IMG/VR virus record: IMGVR_UViG_3300025316_000011
Span: 1 to 64,000 of that record
Origin: a virus
DNA: 64,000 nt
Direction: 5' to 3' (one strand)
Numbering within the stretch: the first letter of the stretch is position 1; every line of letters begins with the position of its first letter. The notes below the pieces were generated by a model. The model was not told the DNA's origin and ran no database searches. It was given only the letters and a program-made list of their open reading frames with translations. Made by a program: the position numbers and the translations under genes. Shown one piece after another: positions 1 to 7,710 of the stretch.

Positions 1-125
1 GATGTATTCTTAAAAAAAAGTAACAAGTCTTACCAGCTTTAAAAAAAAAGAAATAAAGAACAAACATAAAGGCGGCGGCAATTTTTTCCCGCCACGAAAT
101 TTCAACCATCCAAACCCACCGAGCC

Positions 126-332
126 ATGAATGTAAAGAAAGTAACCGTAACGATTGTCAACTATGATGAAATTCAGGTAAAGGACAAAAAGGAGTTATAC
201 TCATTAAGACGGGGCATAATCAATGCTTTTAAAACATTTTCTCCCGTCAATTCAGACGTATCAGTGTTTATAGAGACTGAACCTAAGAGTAAGAACCAAT
301 TAACACCAAACAAAGATGATCGGCAACATTGA
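126..332 (+). CDS. Hypothetical protein, 68 aa
   Basis: Unrecognised small protein with mixed charge, no transmembrane segment and no motif I can name. It starts at the first ATG after an A-rich leader with no Shine-Dalgarno sequence, as is usual in Bacteroidota. Its 3' end overlaps the next gene (start 316) by 17 nt in another frame, which suggests translational coupling. The leader at about 71-103 has short GC-rich inverted arms (GGCGG and CCGCC) around a T run, possibly the end of an upstream transcript. Confidence 0.6.
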   Translation: MNVKKVTVTIVNYDEIQVKDKKELYSLRRGIINAFKTFSPVNSDVSVFIETEPKSKNQLTPNKDDRQH

Positions 333-462
333 ATGGATTGACGAAACGCACACCCGCTGCTTATTCGTTGAATGCCCTGACGGGGCATGGGAATTGTCGG
401 AACCCATTGAAACGACACTTACGGATGATTGGTCGGAAGAACTTTTGTCCATACAAATTTAA
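316..462 (+). CDS. Small acidic hypothetical protein, 48 aa
   Basis: A 48-codon frame opens with ATGATCGGCAAC and ends at TAA 460-462. The product is acidic (many D and E), contains MIGNIEWIDETHTRC at the start, and ends in LLSIQI. It fills what would otherwise be a gap between genes at 126 and 489 and overlaps the preceding gene by 17 nt. Its codon use looks more natural than the longer alternative frames over the same DNA. Function unknown. Confidence 0.6.
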   Translation: MIGNIEWIDETHTRCLFVECPDGAWELSEPIETTLTDDWSEELLSIQI

Positions 463-488
463 AACACTTAACCTTAAAAACTTTAAAA

Positions 489-701
489 ATGGGAACATCA
501 ACATTAATATTTATCTCAATATCAATATATTATATAACGTCATTAGCCATTTTAATAATTCATTATAATGAAAAGTTAAAATTGTTGAGATGGGACAGGG
601 ACTTTTGGCGGAATATTGCCATGAAGATTGATAAAGACCATGTAGATCAGATACATAAACTCGTAAAAGAAATAAACGAACTTGAAAAAAACCAAAAATG
701 A
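489..701 (+). CDS. Small membrane protein, 70 aa
   Basis: The ATG at 489 follows an AT-rich leader (ACTTTAAAA). Residues 4-26 form one hydrophobic segment rich in I, L and S. The charged rest (residues 30-70) looks helical with spaced K, E and L, ending ELEKNQK. This suggests a single-pass inner-membrane protein with a short cytoplasmic coiled coil. An earlier in-frame ATG at 429 would add a poor N-terminus over the upstream gene, so 489 is preferred. Its stop overlaps the next start as ATGA. Function unknown. Confidence 0.6.
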   Translation: MGTSTLIFISISIYYITSLAILIIHYNEKLKLLRWDRDFWRNIAMKIDKDHVDQIHKLVKEINELEKNQK

Positions 702-907
702 ATCGAACTGATAAAATAATTGACCAGGTAGAGACGGAGACAGGGCTTCACCTCACCAACGACAAAATGCTGAAGGACTTTGTTGTTAAAGTTATCGAGA
801 AGGCTGCATGGGAAAGGCACATATCCATCGTCAGGGCTTATTTCCGTGAATCAGCGGACAGCGCAGAAAAGTCAAAGCTTAACAAATGGCTAAACGAGGA
901 GGTATAA
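698..907 (+). CDS. Hypothetical protein, 69 aa
   Basis: A hydrophilic, probably helical protein, coupled to the preceding membrane-protein gene by an ATGA overlap and separated from the next gene by 3 nt, so it sits inside one small-gene operon. No conserved motif recognised. Confidence 0.6.
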   Translation: MNRTDKIIDQVETETGLHLTNDKMLKDFVVKVIEKAAWERHISIVRAYFRESADSAEKSKLNKWLNEEV

Positions 908-910
908 GAC

Positions 911-1228
911 ATGGAAGACAATAAAGACATAACCATATCCACCATTCAGGTTAATCTCAGGCACACAAGGGGAAAGACCGTTCAGATCGGTCGCAGGATT
1001 CCTGAATCAGACCTTAACTCATACCGGAAGCTGATTGAAGAAACGCTAACCGGAGTTGGACTTGACGTTGAATGCGTAGCCATAACCTATGATGATATTC
1101 CAGAAGGTCAAAAAATGGTTCCGGTTCCCATCGCGGACCCGCCAAAGCAAGTTAAAAAACCCATTGAGGACAACACCACGGAAGAAGAAATAGAACCTTT
1201 CATTTCCCGTAAGCCTAACATGAAGTAA
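911..1228 (+). CDS. Hypothetical protein, 105 aa
   Basis: The N-terminal 60 residues (TISTIQVNLRHTRGKTV onward) look like a small alpha/beta fold. The last 40 are P-, E- and K-rich and probably disordered. It lies 3 nt after the preceding gene in the same operon. A long minus-strand frame across it (1046-1441) is a shadow. Function unknown. Confidence 0.6.
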   Translation: MEDNKDITISTIQVNLRHTRGKTVQIGRRIPESDLNSYRKLIEETLTGVGLDVECVAITYDDIPEGQKMVPVPIADPPKQVKKPIEDNTTEEEIEPFISRKPNMK

Positions 1229-1265
1229 CACTTTAAGTAAAACACATAAGTAACACAGAACCAGT

Positions 1266-1460
1266 ATGACAGTAAACGTTAAACACCTACTTTCAGGATT
1301 AGAAAAACACCAATTTGACCATCCAACAGTGAAGAAAATCGTTGATTTAATGCTTGACGAGTACGACAGAACCTCCGTTGGGGTGAGAAATATACGCTGG
1401 GTGGAAGAAACATACGAAGTTAAACTACTCAACAGAAACAACCAAATAATTAGATTGTAG
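1266..1460 (+). CDS. Hypothetical protein, 64 aa
   Basis: Small basic protein of unknown function that ends the first small-gene run. About 110 nt of AT-rich non-coding DNA follow it before the ribbon-helix-helix gene, so a transcript may end or start there. No motif recognised. Confidence 0.55.
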   Translation: MTVNVKHLLSGLEKHQFDHPTVKKIVDLMLDEYDRTSVGVRNIRWVEETYEVKLLNRNNQIIRL

Positions 1461-1534
1461 TTTTGTACGACTATTTTGTATGTTTGTAAATATTGTTAAT
1501 TACTATATGAATAAAGGCTTGCATGAGAATATAT

Positions 1535-1550
1535 AATATTGTAATATTGC
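1535..1550 (+). promoter_or_regulatory. Tandem 8-bp direct repeat, possible operator
   Basis: AATATTGT and AATATTGC lie back to back at 1535-1542 and 1543-1550, 22 bp before the start of a ribbon-helix-helix protein gene. RHH repressors commonly bind short tandem half-sites upstream of their own gene, so autoregulation is a reasonable inference. The spacing fits; binding is not shown. Confidence 0.35.
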
Positions 1551-1572
1551 AAAACCAAAACGAAAAACACCA

Positions 1573-1785
1573 ATGACAAAGAAAGAAAACAGTAAGAAAA
1601 AGGCTACGTTGACAGTCAGCGTAGATCAGCAGTTGTATGATGCCCTACATGAAGCAAGGTGGGAGCAAAAGACTAATCTAAGTAATCTGGTGGAGGCTAT
1701 GATTATTGATTCAGGAACCCGCCTTGACCCGCCAATTCCCTATTGTGTCGAAAAGTATAATAAGGCAAGGAAGGCGGGAAAATAA
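1573..1785 (+). CDS. Ribbon-helix-helix (CopG/Arc-type) DNA-binding protein
   Basis: This 70-residue protein has a lysine-rich N-terminal arm, then a beta strand (residues 12-19, ATLTVSVD) and two helices (about 20-45, LYDALHEARWEQ then NLSNLVEAMI). This is the usual RHH layout of a small dimeric repressor in which the strand reads the major groove. The T/S-rich turn between the helices fits the family. It has its own upstream gap with a tandem repeat that could be its operator, so it is probably an autoregulated early regulator. The family call is sound; the target is unknown. Confidence 0.7.
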   Translation: MTKKENSKKKATLTVSVDQQLYDALHEARWEQKTNLSNLVEAMIIDSGTRLDPPIPYCVEKYNKARKAGK

Positions 1786-1819
1786 CTTTTAATTATTCAC
1801 ATTTTAAAAACCAAACATT

Positions 1820-2041
1820 ATGAAATTCAAAGTATTAAAGGTTAAGGCTACCGAAGGTCTGTATGGTGTACTTGAGGACATTGAAGAAGGATCAGAAATA
1901 TTTCAAAACGAAGTACCTCAATTATTTGGTAAGGATGCCGAGATGGAGGATTTAAAATTAATACTAAAGAACACCATTGCATTAGGGCAACTTTCTGATT
2001 ATGATTTAATAACTGTTGAACTTACGGAGGTTGATAAATGA
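1820..2041 (+). CDS. Acidic hypothetical protein, 73 aa
   Basis: An acidic protein starting MKFKVLKVKATEGLYG. It begins after a TTTTAAAAACC leader typical of Bacteroidota and overlaps the next gene as ATGA. A perfect TTATTCACA, matching the DnaA-box consensus TTATnCACA, lies just upstream at 1793-1801. Function unknown. Confidence 0.6.
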   Translation: MKFKVLKVKATEGLYGVLEDIEEGSEIFQNEVPQLFGKDAEMEDLKLILKNTIALGQLSDYDLITVELTEVDK

Positions 2042-2226
2042 AAGTTGAATGGACAAAGGTAAGTGAAGCCATGCCAAAGGTTCCCGGTCAATACCTTTGT
2101 AGAGACGGGAACGGTAAAGAGTTTATTGATTTCTTAGTTTTCAATTTCAGTAGCACCGCCTTAGTATGGCTTTCGGATAAATCAACGGGACATCCCACAG
2201 TAGTTGAATGGAAAGAAAAAATCTAA
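2038..2226 (+). CDS. DUF551-like small protein, 62 aa
   Basis: The sequence follows the DUF551 pattern: W near the start (VEWTKVSEAMPKVPGQYL), a middle with hydrophobic strands, and a final H-P-x-V-x-x-W (GHPTVVEW). DUF551 proteins are common in phages and of unknown role. Here it sits between two genes with which it is probably co-transcribed. The resemblance is by pattern only. Confidence 0.55.
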   Translation: MKVEWTKVSEAMPKVPGQYLCRDGNGKEFIDFLVFNFSSTALVWLSDKSTGHPTVVEWKEKI

Positions 2227-2241
2227 AAACAAAAGAACTAT

Positions 2242-4431
2242 ATGAATGACACATATCAGAATTTTTTAAATTCAAAACAGAAAAAACATATCCTAAGTGG
2301 ATTTGAAGTTACAGATTCAGAGTTAAGAAATTCATTATTCGACTTTCAAAAGTTTATTGTAAAGAGAGCAATTAAAGCAGGCAAGTATGCTATTTTCGCT
2401 GATTGTGGGCTTGGAAAAACAATTATGCAACTGGAATGGTCACGTATTGTTTCACTACACACAAGTAAACCTGTATTGATATTGGCACCATTGGCTGTTT
2501 CGGGGCAAACCATTAACGAGGGAAAAAAATTCCACATTGACATTGTAAGATATACAGGAGGGAATGACCCTATTCAGATTACAAATTACGAGCAAATTGA
2601 AAATATTGATTGCTCTATATTTTCCGGTATTGTGTTGGATGAAAGTTCAATCCTTAAAAACTTTGAAGGTGCGACAAAGAAATTAATTTTAGACATATTC
2701 AAAGACACTCCCTACAAATTAGCATGCACAGCAACACCATCACCAAACGACCCTATGGAATTAGGTAATCATTCAGAGTTTTTAGACGTTATGGGGCGCA
2801 ATGAAATGTTGGCAATGTACTTTGTTCATGACGGGGGTGAAACCGCCAAATGGAGACTAAAGGGCCATGCCGTTAAAATGTTCTACCAGTTTGTTGGGTC
2901 ATGGTCAATAATGCTTAATAAACCGGAGGATATTGGTTTTAAAATGCCAGGTTACGACCTCCCCGAATTGATATTAATTGAAAAAATGATTGAAACTCCC
3001 AAAAAGGATAACGGCCAGCTTTTCAACGATGCCATAATATCTGCAACAAATTTCAATCAGGAATTAAGAGAAACTAAAGATATAAGATTGGCATTAGTTG
3101 CTAAAATAGTAAACAATTCAGACGACAATTTTATAATTTGGATAAAACACAACGACGAGGGGGATATTCTAAAATCATTGATTCCAGGTTCCGTTGAGGT
3201 AAAAGGTTCTGATTCAAATGAATGGAAATCTTCAAAACTACTCGGATTTGGTCAAAATGAGTTTAGGGTATTGATAAGCAAAACAAAAATAGCTTCATTC
3301 GGAATGAACTATCAAAACTGTCATAATCAGGTATTTGCTTCATTGGATTTTTCATTTGAGGGATTGTATCAGGCTATGAGACGATCATACAGATTTGGTC
3401 AAAATCATCCGGTAAATATTTATCTGATTACAACAGATACGATGGCTAATGTTAAAACATCAATAGATCATAAACAGAAACAATTTGAAATCATGCAAAA
3501 AGAAATGAGTGATGCTGTTAATGCAAATTTAACAGGAAAGTCTTTATCAGTCGGGGACTTCGATATAACCGAAGAAAAGAACGATAACTACTGGATTAAA
3601 AGGGGTGATTGCATTCAATTAATCAGGGAAGTCGAAAACGAAAGTATTGGTTTTTCCGTATTTTCCCCTCCATTTGCACAGCTTTATACATATTCCAGCC
3701 ATGTAGAGGATATGGGAAACGTAACCGATTATGATGAATTTGTTACCCAATTCTCGTTTCTTATTAAAGAACTTCACAGGGTAATGATGCAAGGCCGTAA
3801 TGTGGCGGTTCATTGTATGGATTTACCAATTCAAAAAGGTAAGGATGGATTCATAGGCCTTAGAGACTTTTCAGGAATGATACTTCGTTCATTCGAGGAT
3901 GCTGGATTTATTTATGCAAGCAGGGTGACAATATGGAAAGATCCCGTAGTTGAAATGCAAAGGACAAAAGCACTTGGGCTCCTTCATAAACAGATAAAGA
4001 AAGATAGCACAATGTCAAGGGTGGGAATCCCTGACTATGTATTGATATTCAGAAAAGACGGAGATCGTGTTAGTCCTGTCACCAATGTTGATTTGCCTGT
4101 TGATTTGTGGCAGAAATACGCATCTCCTGTATGGATGGATATTAACTACGGGGATACATTACAGGGATATAGAAATGGCAGGGATGAAAAGGATGAAAAA
4201 CATATATGCCCACTTCAATTACAGACTATTGAAAGGTTAATTCACCTTTATACGAATAAGGGAGATACTGTCCTTACCCCATTTATGGGAATAGGATCGG
4301 AAGTATTTCAATCTGTAAAAATGAATCGTAAAGGAATTGGATTTGAACTGAAAGAAAGTTATTATGATGTGGCAAAAAAGAATATTGCAGATTTATTACT
4401 TACTAAAAATCAAATAAGTATATCTATGTGA
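2242..4431 (+). CDS. SF2 helicase fused to beta-class DNA methyltransferase
   Basis: One 729-residue protein with two enzymes. The N-terminal half is an SF2 (SNF2-like) helicase: a FQKFIVKRA entry motif near residue 35, Walker A DCGLGKT near 54-60, a DES box (ILDESSIL) near 133, TATP near 163, and motif VI YRFGQNHPV near 385. The C-terminal part is an amino-methyltransferase with motif IV SPPF near 475 and, after it, the AdoMet motif FMGIGS near 680, the order of the beta class (N6-adenine or N4-cytosine). Such fusions occur in phages and probably move along DNA to modify it against host restriction. The gene's TGA lies at the edge of the TnpB element, so its last residues may come partly from the insertion. 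Confidence 0.85.
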   Translation: MNDTYQNFLNSKQKKHILSGFEVTDSELRNSLFDFQKFIVKRAIKAGKYAIFADCGLGKTIMQLEWSRIVSLHTSKPVLILAPLAVSGQTINEGKKFHIDIVRYTGGNDPIQITNYEQIENIDCSIFSGIVLDESSILKNFEGATKKLILDIFKDTPYKLACTATPSPNDPMELGNHSEFLDVMGRNEMLAMYFVHDGGETAKWRLKGHAVKMFYQFVGSWSIMLNKPEDIGFKMPGYDLPELILIEKMIETPKKDNGQLFNDAIISATNFNQELRETKDIRLALVAKIVNNSDDNFIIWIKHNDEGDILKSLIPGSVEVKGSDSNEWKSSKLLGFGQNEFRVLISKTKIASFGMNYQNCHNQVFASLDFSFEGLYQAMRRSYRFGQNHPVNIYLITTDTMANVKTSIDHKQKQFEIMQKEMSDAVNANLTGKSLSVGDFDITEEKNDNYWIKRGDCIQLIREVENESIGFSVFSPPFAQLYTYSSHVEDMGNVTDYDEFVTQFSFLIKELHRVMMQGRNVAVHCMDLPIQKGKDGFIGLRDFSGMILRSFEDAGFIYASRVTIWKDPVVEMQRTKALGLLHKQIKKDSTMSRVGIPDYVLIFRKDGDRVSPVTNVDLPVDLWQKYASPVWMDINYGDTLQGYRNGRDEKDEKHICPLQLQTIERLIHLYTNKGDTVLTPFMGIGSEVFQSVKMNRKGIGFELKESYYDVAKKNIADLLLTKNQISISM

Positions 4432-4432
4432 A

Positions 4433-4570
4433 CTACCCACCCACGCCAAAGGCGATGGGATGGGATTCAGAAGTCAACACTCCTCGTAACCGAGGCAGTT
4501 CGTCCTGATTTTTAAGAGTGTGTTCCACACTCAATTTATCTTTAAGAGCAAATGATTTAATATTTATGGA
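4433..4570 (-). ncRNA. Candidate omega (guide-scaffold) RNA of TnpB
   Basis: In this family the guide RNA scaffold covers the 3' end of tnpB and the right end, and the guide is the flanking DNA. Here the minus strand has a small hairpin CTCG-GTTA-CGAG near 4487-4498 and the terminal GGCG/CGCC hairpin at 4440-4459. The guide would then read the last bases of the helicase-methyltransferase gene (about 4411-4427, minus strand). The 5' boundary is a guess. Confidence 0.4.
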
Positions 4571-5608
4571 AGCATTTTTATCTCTATCAAGAACAGAATT
4601 ACACTTAGGACAAGTCCATTTACGGTCTTTTAAAGTTAGTTCTTTGTTGATAGTTCCACAACCAGAACAAGTCTTTGATGATGGCGAAAAACGTCCTATT
4701 CTAAGAATGTTTTTACCATACCAATCAGCCTTATATTCTAACATAGATACAAAGGTAGACCAACTTACATCACTAATTGCTTGTGCTAAGTTATGGTTTT
4801 TTACCATATTACTTACTGCCAATGTTTCAAGTGCTATCGTTTGGTTCTCACGAATTAGTTTAGTTGAAACTTTATGCAGAAAATCTTTGCGTTTATTTAC
4901 TACTTTTTCATGTAGTAAGGCAATACGTTGTTTTGTTCTATTGCCTTTGTTTTTTGAATATTTACGTTGTACATATTTTAATTTTGATTGTGCTTTGCGT
5001 AAGTTCTTTGGATTTTCAATTTCTAAACCATCAGAAGTTACTAAAAAAGTTTTGATACCTAAATCAATACCAATAGTAGTGCTTTCGGCTATCGGTGCTT
5101 TAATGGGCATTTCAATATTAGTATCAACTAATATTGAAACAAAGTATTTACCAGTTGGCGTAACGCTTATTGTGGCACTTTTAATTGTTCCTTTGATTGG
5201 TCTATGCAAAACAATGTCAATTCCTTCTTTGAATTTAGGAATTACAAGTTTATTGTCATCTACTAATACATTTTGTGGAATAGAAAAAGATTGTTTACCA
5301 CGATGTTTAGATTTGAATTTAGGAAAACCAGCACCTTTAAAAAACTTCTTAAAAGCAATATCCATATTTTGGATTGACTGCTGTAAAGATTGGCTGTTGA
5401 CTTCTTTTAACCACTCACATTCTTTTTTAAGTTCGGGGAGTTGTTTAATTAAGTCAAAAGGAGAAAAGTTATGTTTAGAACCTAAATACGCTGTATTCTT
5501 TGTTTCTAATGCAAGATTATACACAAAACGGCTACTACCAATATGCTTGGCAATAAGCTCCTTTTGTGGTTCACTTGGATATAGACGATATTTAAACGCT
5601 TTAAACAT
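4433..5608 (-). CDS. tnpB: TnpB RNA-guided nuclease (IS200/IS605 OrfB)
   Basis: A 391-residue protein, full length for TnpB. It has the N-terminal FKYRLYPSEPQ signature and a RuvC-type nuclease with catalytic D near residue 182 (IGIDLGIK), E near 261 (IALETL) and the last D near 343 (LDRDKNAS). Between the last two is a zinc ribbon CSGCG...CPKC. All key residues are present, so it should be active. TnpB uses an RNA from the element's right end to cut DNA next to a short motif. The start is MFKAFKYR at 5608; an upstream start at 5623 adds only five residues. The C-terminus overlaps the right-end hairpin, as is usual. It runs against the surrounding operon. Confidence 0.9.
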   Translation of the reverse strand: MFKAFKYRLYPSEPQKELIAKHIGSSRFVYNLALETKNTAYLGSKHNFSPFDLIKQLPELKKECEWLKEVNSQSLQQSIQNMDIAFKKFFKGAGFPKFKSKHRGKQSFSIPQNVLVDDNKLVIPKFKEGIDIVLHRPIKGTIKSATISVTPTGKYFVSILVDTNIEMPIKAPIAESTTIGIDLGIKTFLVTSDGLEIENPKNLRKAQSKLKYVQRKYSKNKGNRTKQRIALLHEKVVNKRKDFLHKVSTKLIRENQTIALETLAVSNMVKNHNLAQAISDVSWSTFVSMLEYKADWYGKNILRIGRFSPSSKTCSGCGTINKELTLKDRKWTCPKCNSVLDRDKNASINIKSFALKDKLSVEHTLKNQDELPRLRGVLTSESHPIAFGVGG

Positions 5609-5754
5609 ATCACACAGATACAATATTATTTTGACAAACCAATATATTTGTCTAAATTTACAAAATGTAAGTGTTAAAGGAGTCGCTTACATCCCATCCA
5701 CGCTAAAAAGCGATGAATTGGTTTTACGGCACGTTTTATAAAATCTAACCCAAT

Positions 5755-6366
5755 ATGAAAATAACAGAAAAGATATTTAATGTGGTAATGAATGAGTACC
5801 AGCATTATGAATTTAATGAGATGGAACTTGTAATGATTCACGATGCCATTGCCAGAGGTATAAGATCAGGTTGGATGGAGAGAAGTAACACATCGAAGGA
5901 ACCAACGTCAATTACCCTTGAATCCATTGTCTGTAACGCATGGATGGATGCTGAACTCCCCGCCACGGAACCCGAAAAACCCGTTTCCCCTGATCAGATG
6001 GAACATAGGCCAATATCATTCCGGCTAACAGACAAAGAAGTTAAACAGATACTTCAAGTAGGACACGACAACAAAGTGAAAACCAATACCGTAGTAAACG
6101 ATAACTCCCCTAATCTGGCGGCACTTATACCTATAACAAAAAGAGACTTCTTCTTTCGTATAAACCAACCCGATCATCTTTGTGAACCTCAAACCATAGA
6201 ACTTAAAAGACTATGGAAAATGGGTAACTCAACTGCCATTAAGAACATCACAGGATTAGACTTCTCCGACGAATGGACCGACGAAACCCATACGCAAGTT
6301 AAAGTTACTCCAAAGGAATTTCATAACCCATCCAAGAAACACTTACACGGGGAGGATACAAAATGA
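5755..6366 (+). CDS. Hypothetical protein, 203 aa
   Basis: First plus-strand gene after the TnpB element. The N-terminal 70 residues are acidic and helical (MKITEKIFNVVMNEYQHY onward), the middle is proline-rich, and the C-terminus is charged with several histidines. It overlaps the next gene as ATGA, so it belongs to the nucleotide-metabolism operon. No family recognised. Any leader or promoter it had has been separated from the upstream operon by the insertion. Confidence 0.65.
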   Translation: MKITEKIFNVVMNEYQHYEFNEMELVMIHDAIARGIRSGWMERSNTSKEPTSITLESIVCNAWMDAELPATEPEKPVSPDQMEHRPISFRLTDKEVKQILQVGHDNKVKTNTVVNDNSPNLAALIPITKRDFFFRINQPDHLCEPQTIELKRLWKMGNSTAIKNITGLDFSDEWTDETHTQVKVTPKEFHNPSKKHLHGEDTK

Positions 6367-6683
6367 CACAACAAAGACTCACTGAATTATTTGCCGAATT
6401 TACCCAGCAGCAGGCATATATATTGACCAAGAAGAATACAGATTATGCCAACACCGACGCGCTGAGTAATTTCAAATCTGTGGCTTGTATCTTAAACACT
6501 ACTCCGGAGCTCGTAACCGCGAATCTTATCGGGGTTAAACTTGCCCGCCTGGGCGTATTGCTTAACTCTGATAAAAGTCCTGTGAATGAGTCTGTATTAG
6601 ACTCCATCCTGGACCTTGCTAACTACGCATTCCTGTTACATTGCTGCGTTATTGATACCCATCCCCAACCCACCAACGTATGA
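6363..6683 (+). CDS. DUF1599/Nmad1-like nucleotide-modification protein
   Basis: 106 residues with the family's order of features: LTKKNTDYANTDALSNF near residues 22-38, a helical stretch with a K-x-x-R motif (VKLARLGVLL), and ESVLDSILDLANYAFLL near 79-95. DUF1599 (nucleotide modification associated domain 1) proteins are helical, occur in phages beside nucleotide enzymes, and resemble MazG-like folds. It overlaps both neighbours by four bases, including a deoxyribosyltransferase-like gene, which supports a role in nucleotide supply or base modification. The reaction is unknown. Confidence 0.7.
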   Translation: MTQQRLTELFAEFTQQQAYILTKKNTDYANTDALSNFKSVACILNTTPELVTANLIGVKLARLGVLLNSDKSPVNESVLDSILDLANYAFLLHCCVIDTHPQPTNV

Positions 6684-7018
6684 AGGTAAAAGTTTACATA
6701 GCCTCGCCATTGGCCATAGGAGACAAGGAGCAAAACGTCCGAAATTCATTCGAAATGGGTAACAAGATTATCGACATGGGAGCAAACCCATACTGCCCAC
6801 TGTATAACTATTTCCTGGATGCAGAAAAGCCCAGGGATGGAGAGTTTTGGCTCCAACTTGATTTTGACTGGCTACGAGCGTGCGACGTAGTGCTACGGAT
6901 GCCGGGAGAATCGGTAGGAGCCGACATGGAGACCGCACTGGCCAATGAGATTGGTATCCCTGTTGTTTACTCTATTGAACAACTGGCTGAATATTTTGGC
7001 CTTATCGAACAGTATTAA
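6680..7018 (+). CDS. Nucleoside 2-deoxyribosyltransferase-like protein (DUF4406 type)
   Basis: 112 residues with the small Rossmann-like fold of this superfamily: KVYIASPLA at the N-terminus, D-x-x-W-L-x-x-C-D (FDWLRACDVVLRMPGES) near 60-78, then GADMETALANEIGIPVV. The acidic ME residue in the last motif matches the catalytic glutamate position. Members cleave or exchange the base of deoxynucleosides, and DUF4406 proteins are frequent in phages. It is coupled by ATGA to the DUF1599-like gene. Substrate unknown. Confidence 0.75.
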   Translation: MKVKVYIASPLAIGDKEQNVRNSFEMGNKIIDMGANPYCPLYNYFLDAEKPRDGEFWLQLDFDWLRACDVVLRMPGESVGADMETALANEIGIPVVYSIEQLAEYFGLIEQY

Positions 7019-7031
7019 TGGACATGGGGAT

Positions 7032-7277
7032 ATGGCGAAATTGGCAAAACCGAAGAAACCAGAACCAATAGAGATACCCGCAATAATGATTTTATGCTGG
7101 AATGAACGGGAACTCATTAACATCTCAAAGTCAATAGATAAAAAAGAGGTAATACTATCCCCCTGCGGGGAAGAAACTATAAAGACCATCCACGAACACC
7201 TGATGAAAAACCATTTCATTGAAACAGAAAATGGGTACATGCACATATCGGAAGTGCTTAAACCCTTAAAACCATAA
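7032..7277 (+). CDS. Hypothetical protein, 81 aa
   Basis: Starts at the ATG at 7032 (MAKLAKPKKPEPIEIP), 13 nt after the previous stop. An earlier start inside the previous gene is less likely. The protein has a basic, proline-rich N-terminus, then an alpha/beta region ending HISEVLKPLKP. It is the last plus-strand gene before the control region. Function unknown. Confidence 0.6.
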   Translation: MAKLAKPKKPEPIEIPAIMILCWNERELINISKSIDKKEVILSPCGEETIKTIHEHLMKNHFIETENGYMHISEVLKPLKP

Positions 7278-7445
7278 CCCCGCGGGACTTACCCAATCAA
7301 TTAATCTAACATACAACATTTAAAAACCGATAAAACAGTAGGTACATAAAAATATCAAACACCAGACTATATAACCAATTAGGCATTTTCCTATAACACT
7401 TTTATTGTATGATTATCACAAACATTAAAAAACACACATACAACA
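7278..7445. other. Non-coding, AT-rich and G-poor stretch
   Basis: No credible frame. The plus strand is poor in G. A TACAACA word occurs in ACATACAACA contexts near 7310 and 7438. This is the 3' side of the minus-strand gene that follows. No strong terminator seen. Confidence 0.4.
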
Positions 7446-7658
7446 CTACCGTATGCTCCTCCTACCACTCTTTATCCGTATAGGGTTCCTATATACATCC
7501 CCAAGATAAGTCCTCACTACATCGCCCGCAATGAACCTCCTGCTCAAAGTAGCTACACATATCCCTACCAACTTCGCACACGCCTTCTTGTCTGTTACCA
7601 CATAAGACAAATCACCAACTATAACTAAATACGGTTCACGCTTCTCTTTCTTTTCCAT
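7446..7658 (-). CDS. Small basic protein with HTH-like segment, 70 aa
   Basis: The preferred start is MEKKEKREPYLV at 7658, because a good TAnnTTTG promoter sits just upstream. The stretch TDKKACAKLVGICVATLSRRF (about residues 22-42) looks like a helix-turn-helix, with a K-A-C-A helix, a G turn and a T-L-S-R-R recognition helix, similar to small NUMOD1-like DNA-binding modules. The C-terminus is strongly basic. It is transcribed against the early operons, so it may be a regulator. Family assignment is weak. Confidence 0.55.
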   Translation of the reverse strand: MEKKEKREPYLVIVGDLSYVVTDKKACAKLVGICVATLSRRFIAGDVVRTYLGDVYRNPIRIKSGRRSIR

Positions 7659-7679
7659 TTGTATGTGTTTGTATGAGTA

Positions 7680-7710
7680 CAAAGTTAACATTTACCCCAA
7701 CGCAAGTCAA
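7680..7710 (-). promoter_or_regulatory. Bacteroidota-type promoter for the 7446-7658 gene
   Basis: On the minus strand TAACTTTG (7680-7687) matches the -7 consensus TAnnTTTG exactly. A TTGAC element (7706-7710) lies 18 bp upstream in the -33 position. It points into the small HTH-like gene. Confidence 0.55.

Larger units (their letters stand above)
4428..5737 (-). mobile_element. TnpB-only IS200/IS605-type element (no TnpA)
   Basis: An antisense insertion between two plus-strand operon genes. It carries tnpB alone. The right end has an imperfect hairpin CCCACGCC-AAA-GGCG(A)TGGG at 4440-4459, and the left end a related one at 5695-5715 (CATC-CA-CGC, TAAAAA, GCG-ATG). Both share CCCAYCCACGC on the same strand, as in IS200/IS605 elements, which have subterminal hairpins instead of inverted repeats and make no target duplication. 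The minus strand reads TTTAT just outside the left end (5738-5742), a plausible target motif, and AGTTCAC at the right end. Boundaries are good to a few bases. No Y1 transposase is nearby, so movement would need help in trans. Confidence 0.7.

Noticed and set aside
4518-5741. 407-codon plus-strand frame across the TnpB element
   Set aside because: It is antisense to a complete tnpB with all catalytic motifs, and has unnatural composition. It is a shadow.
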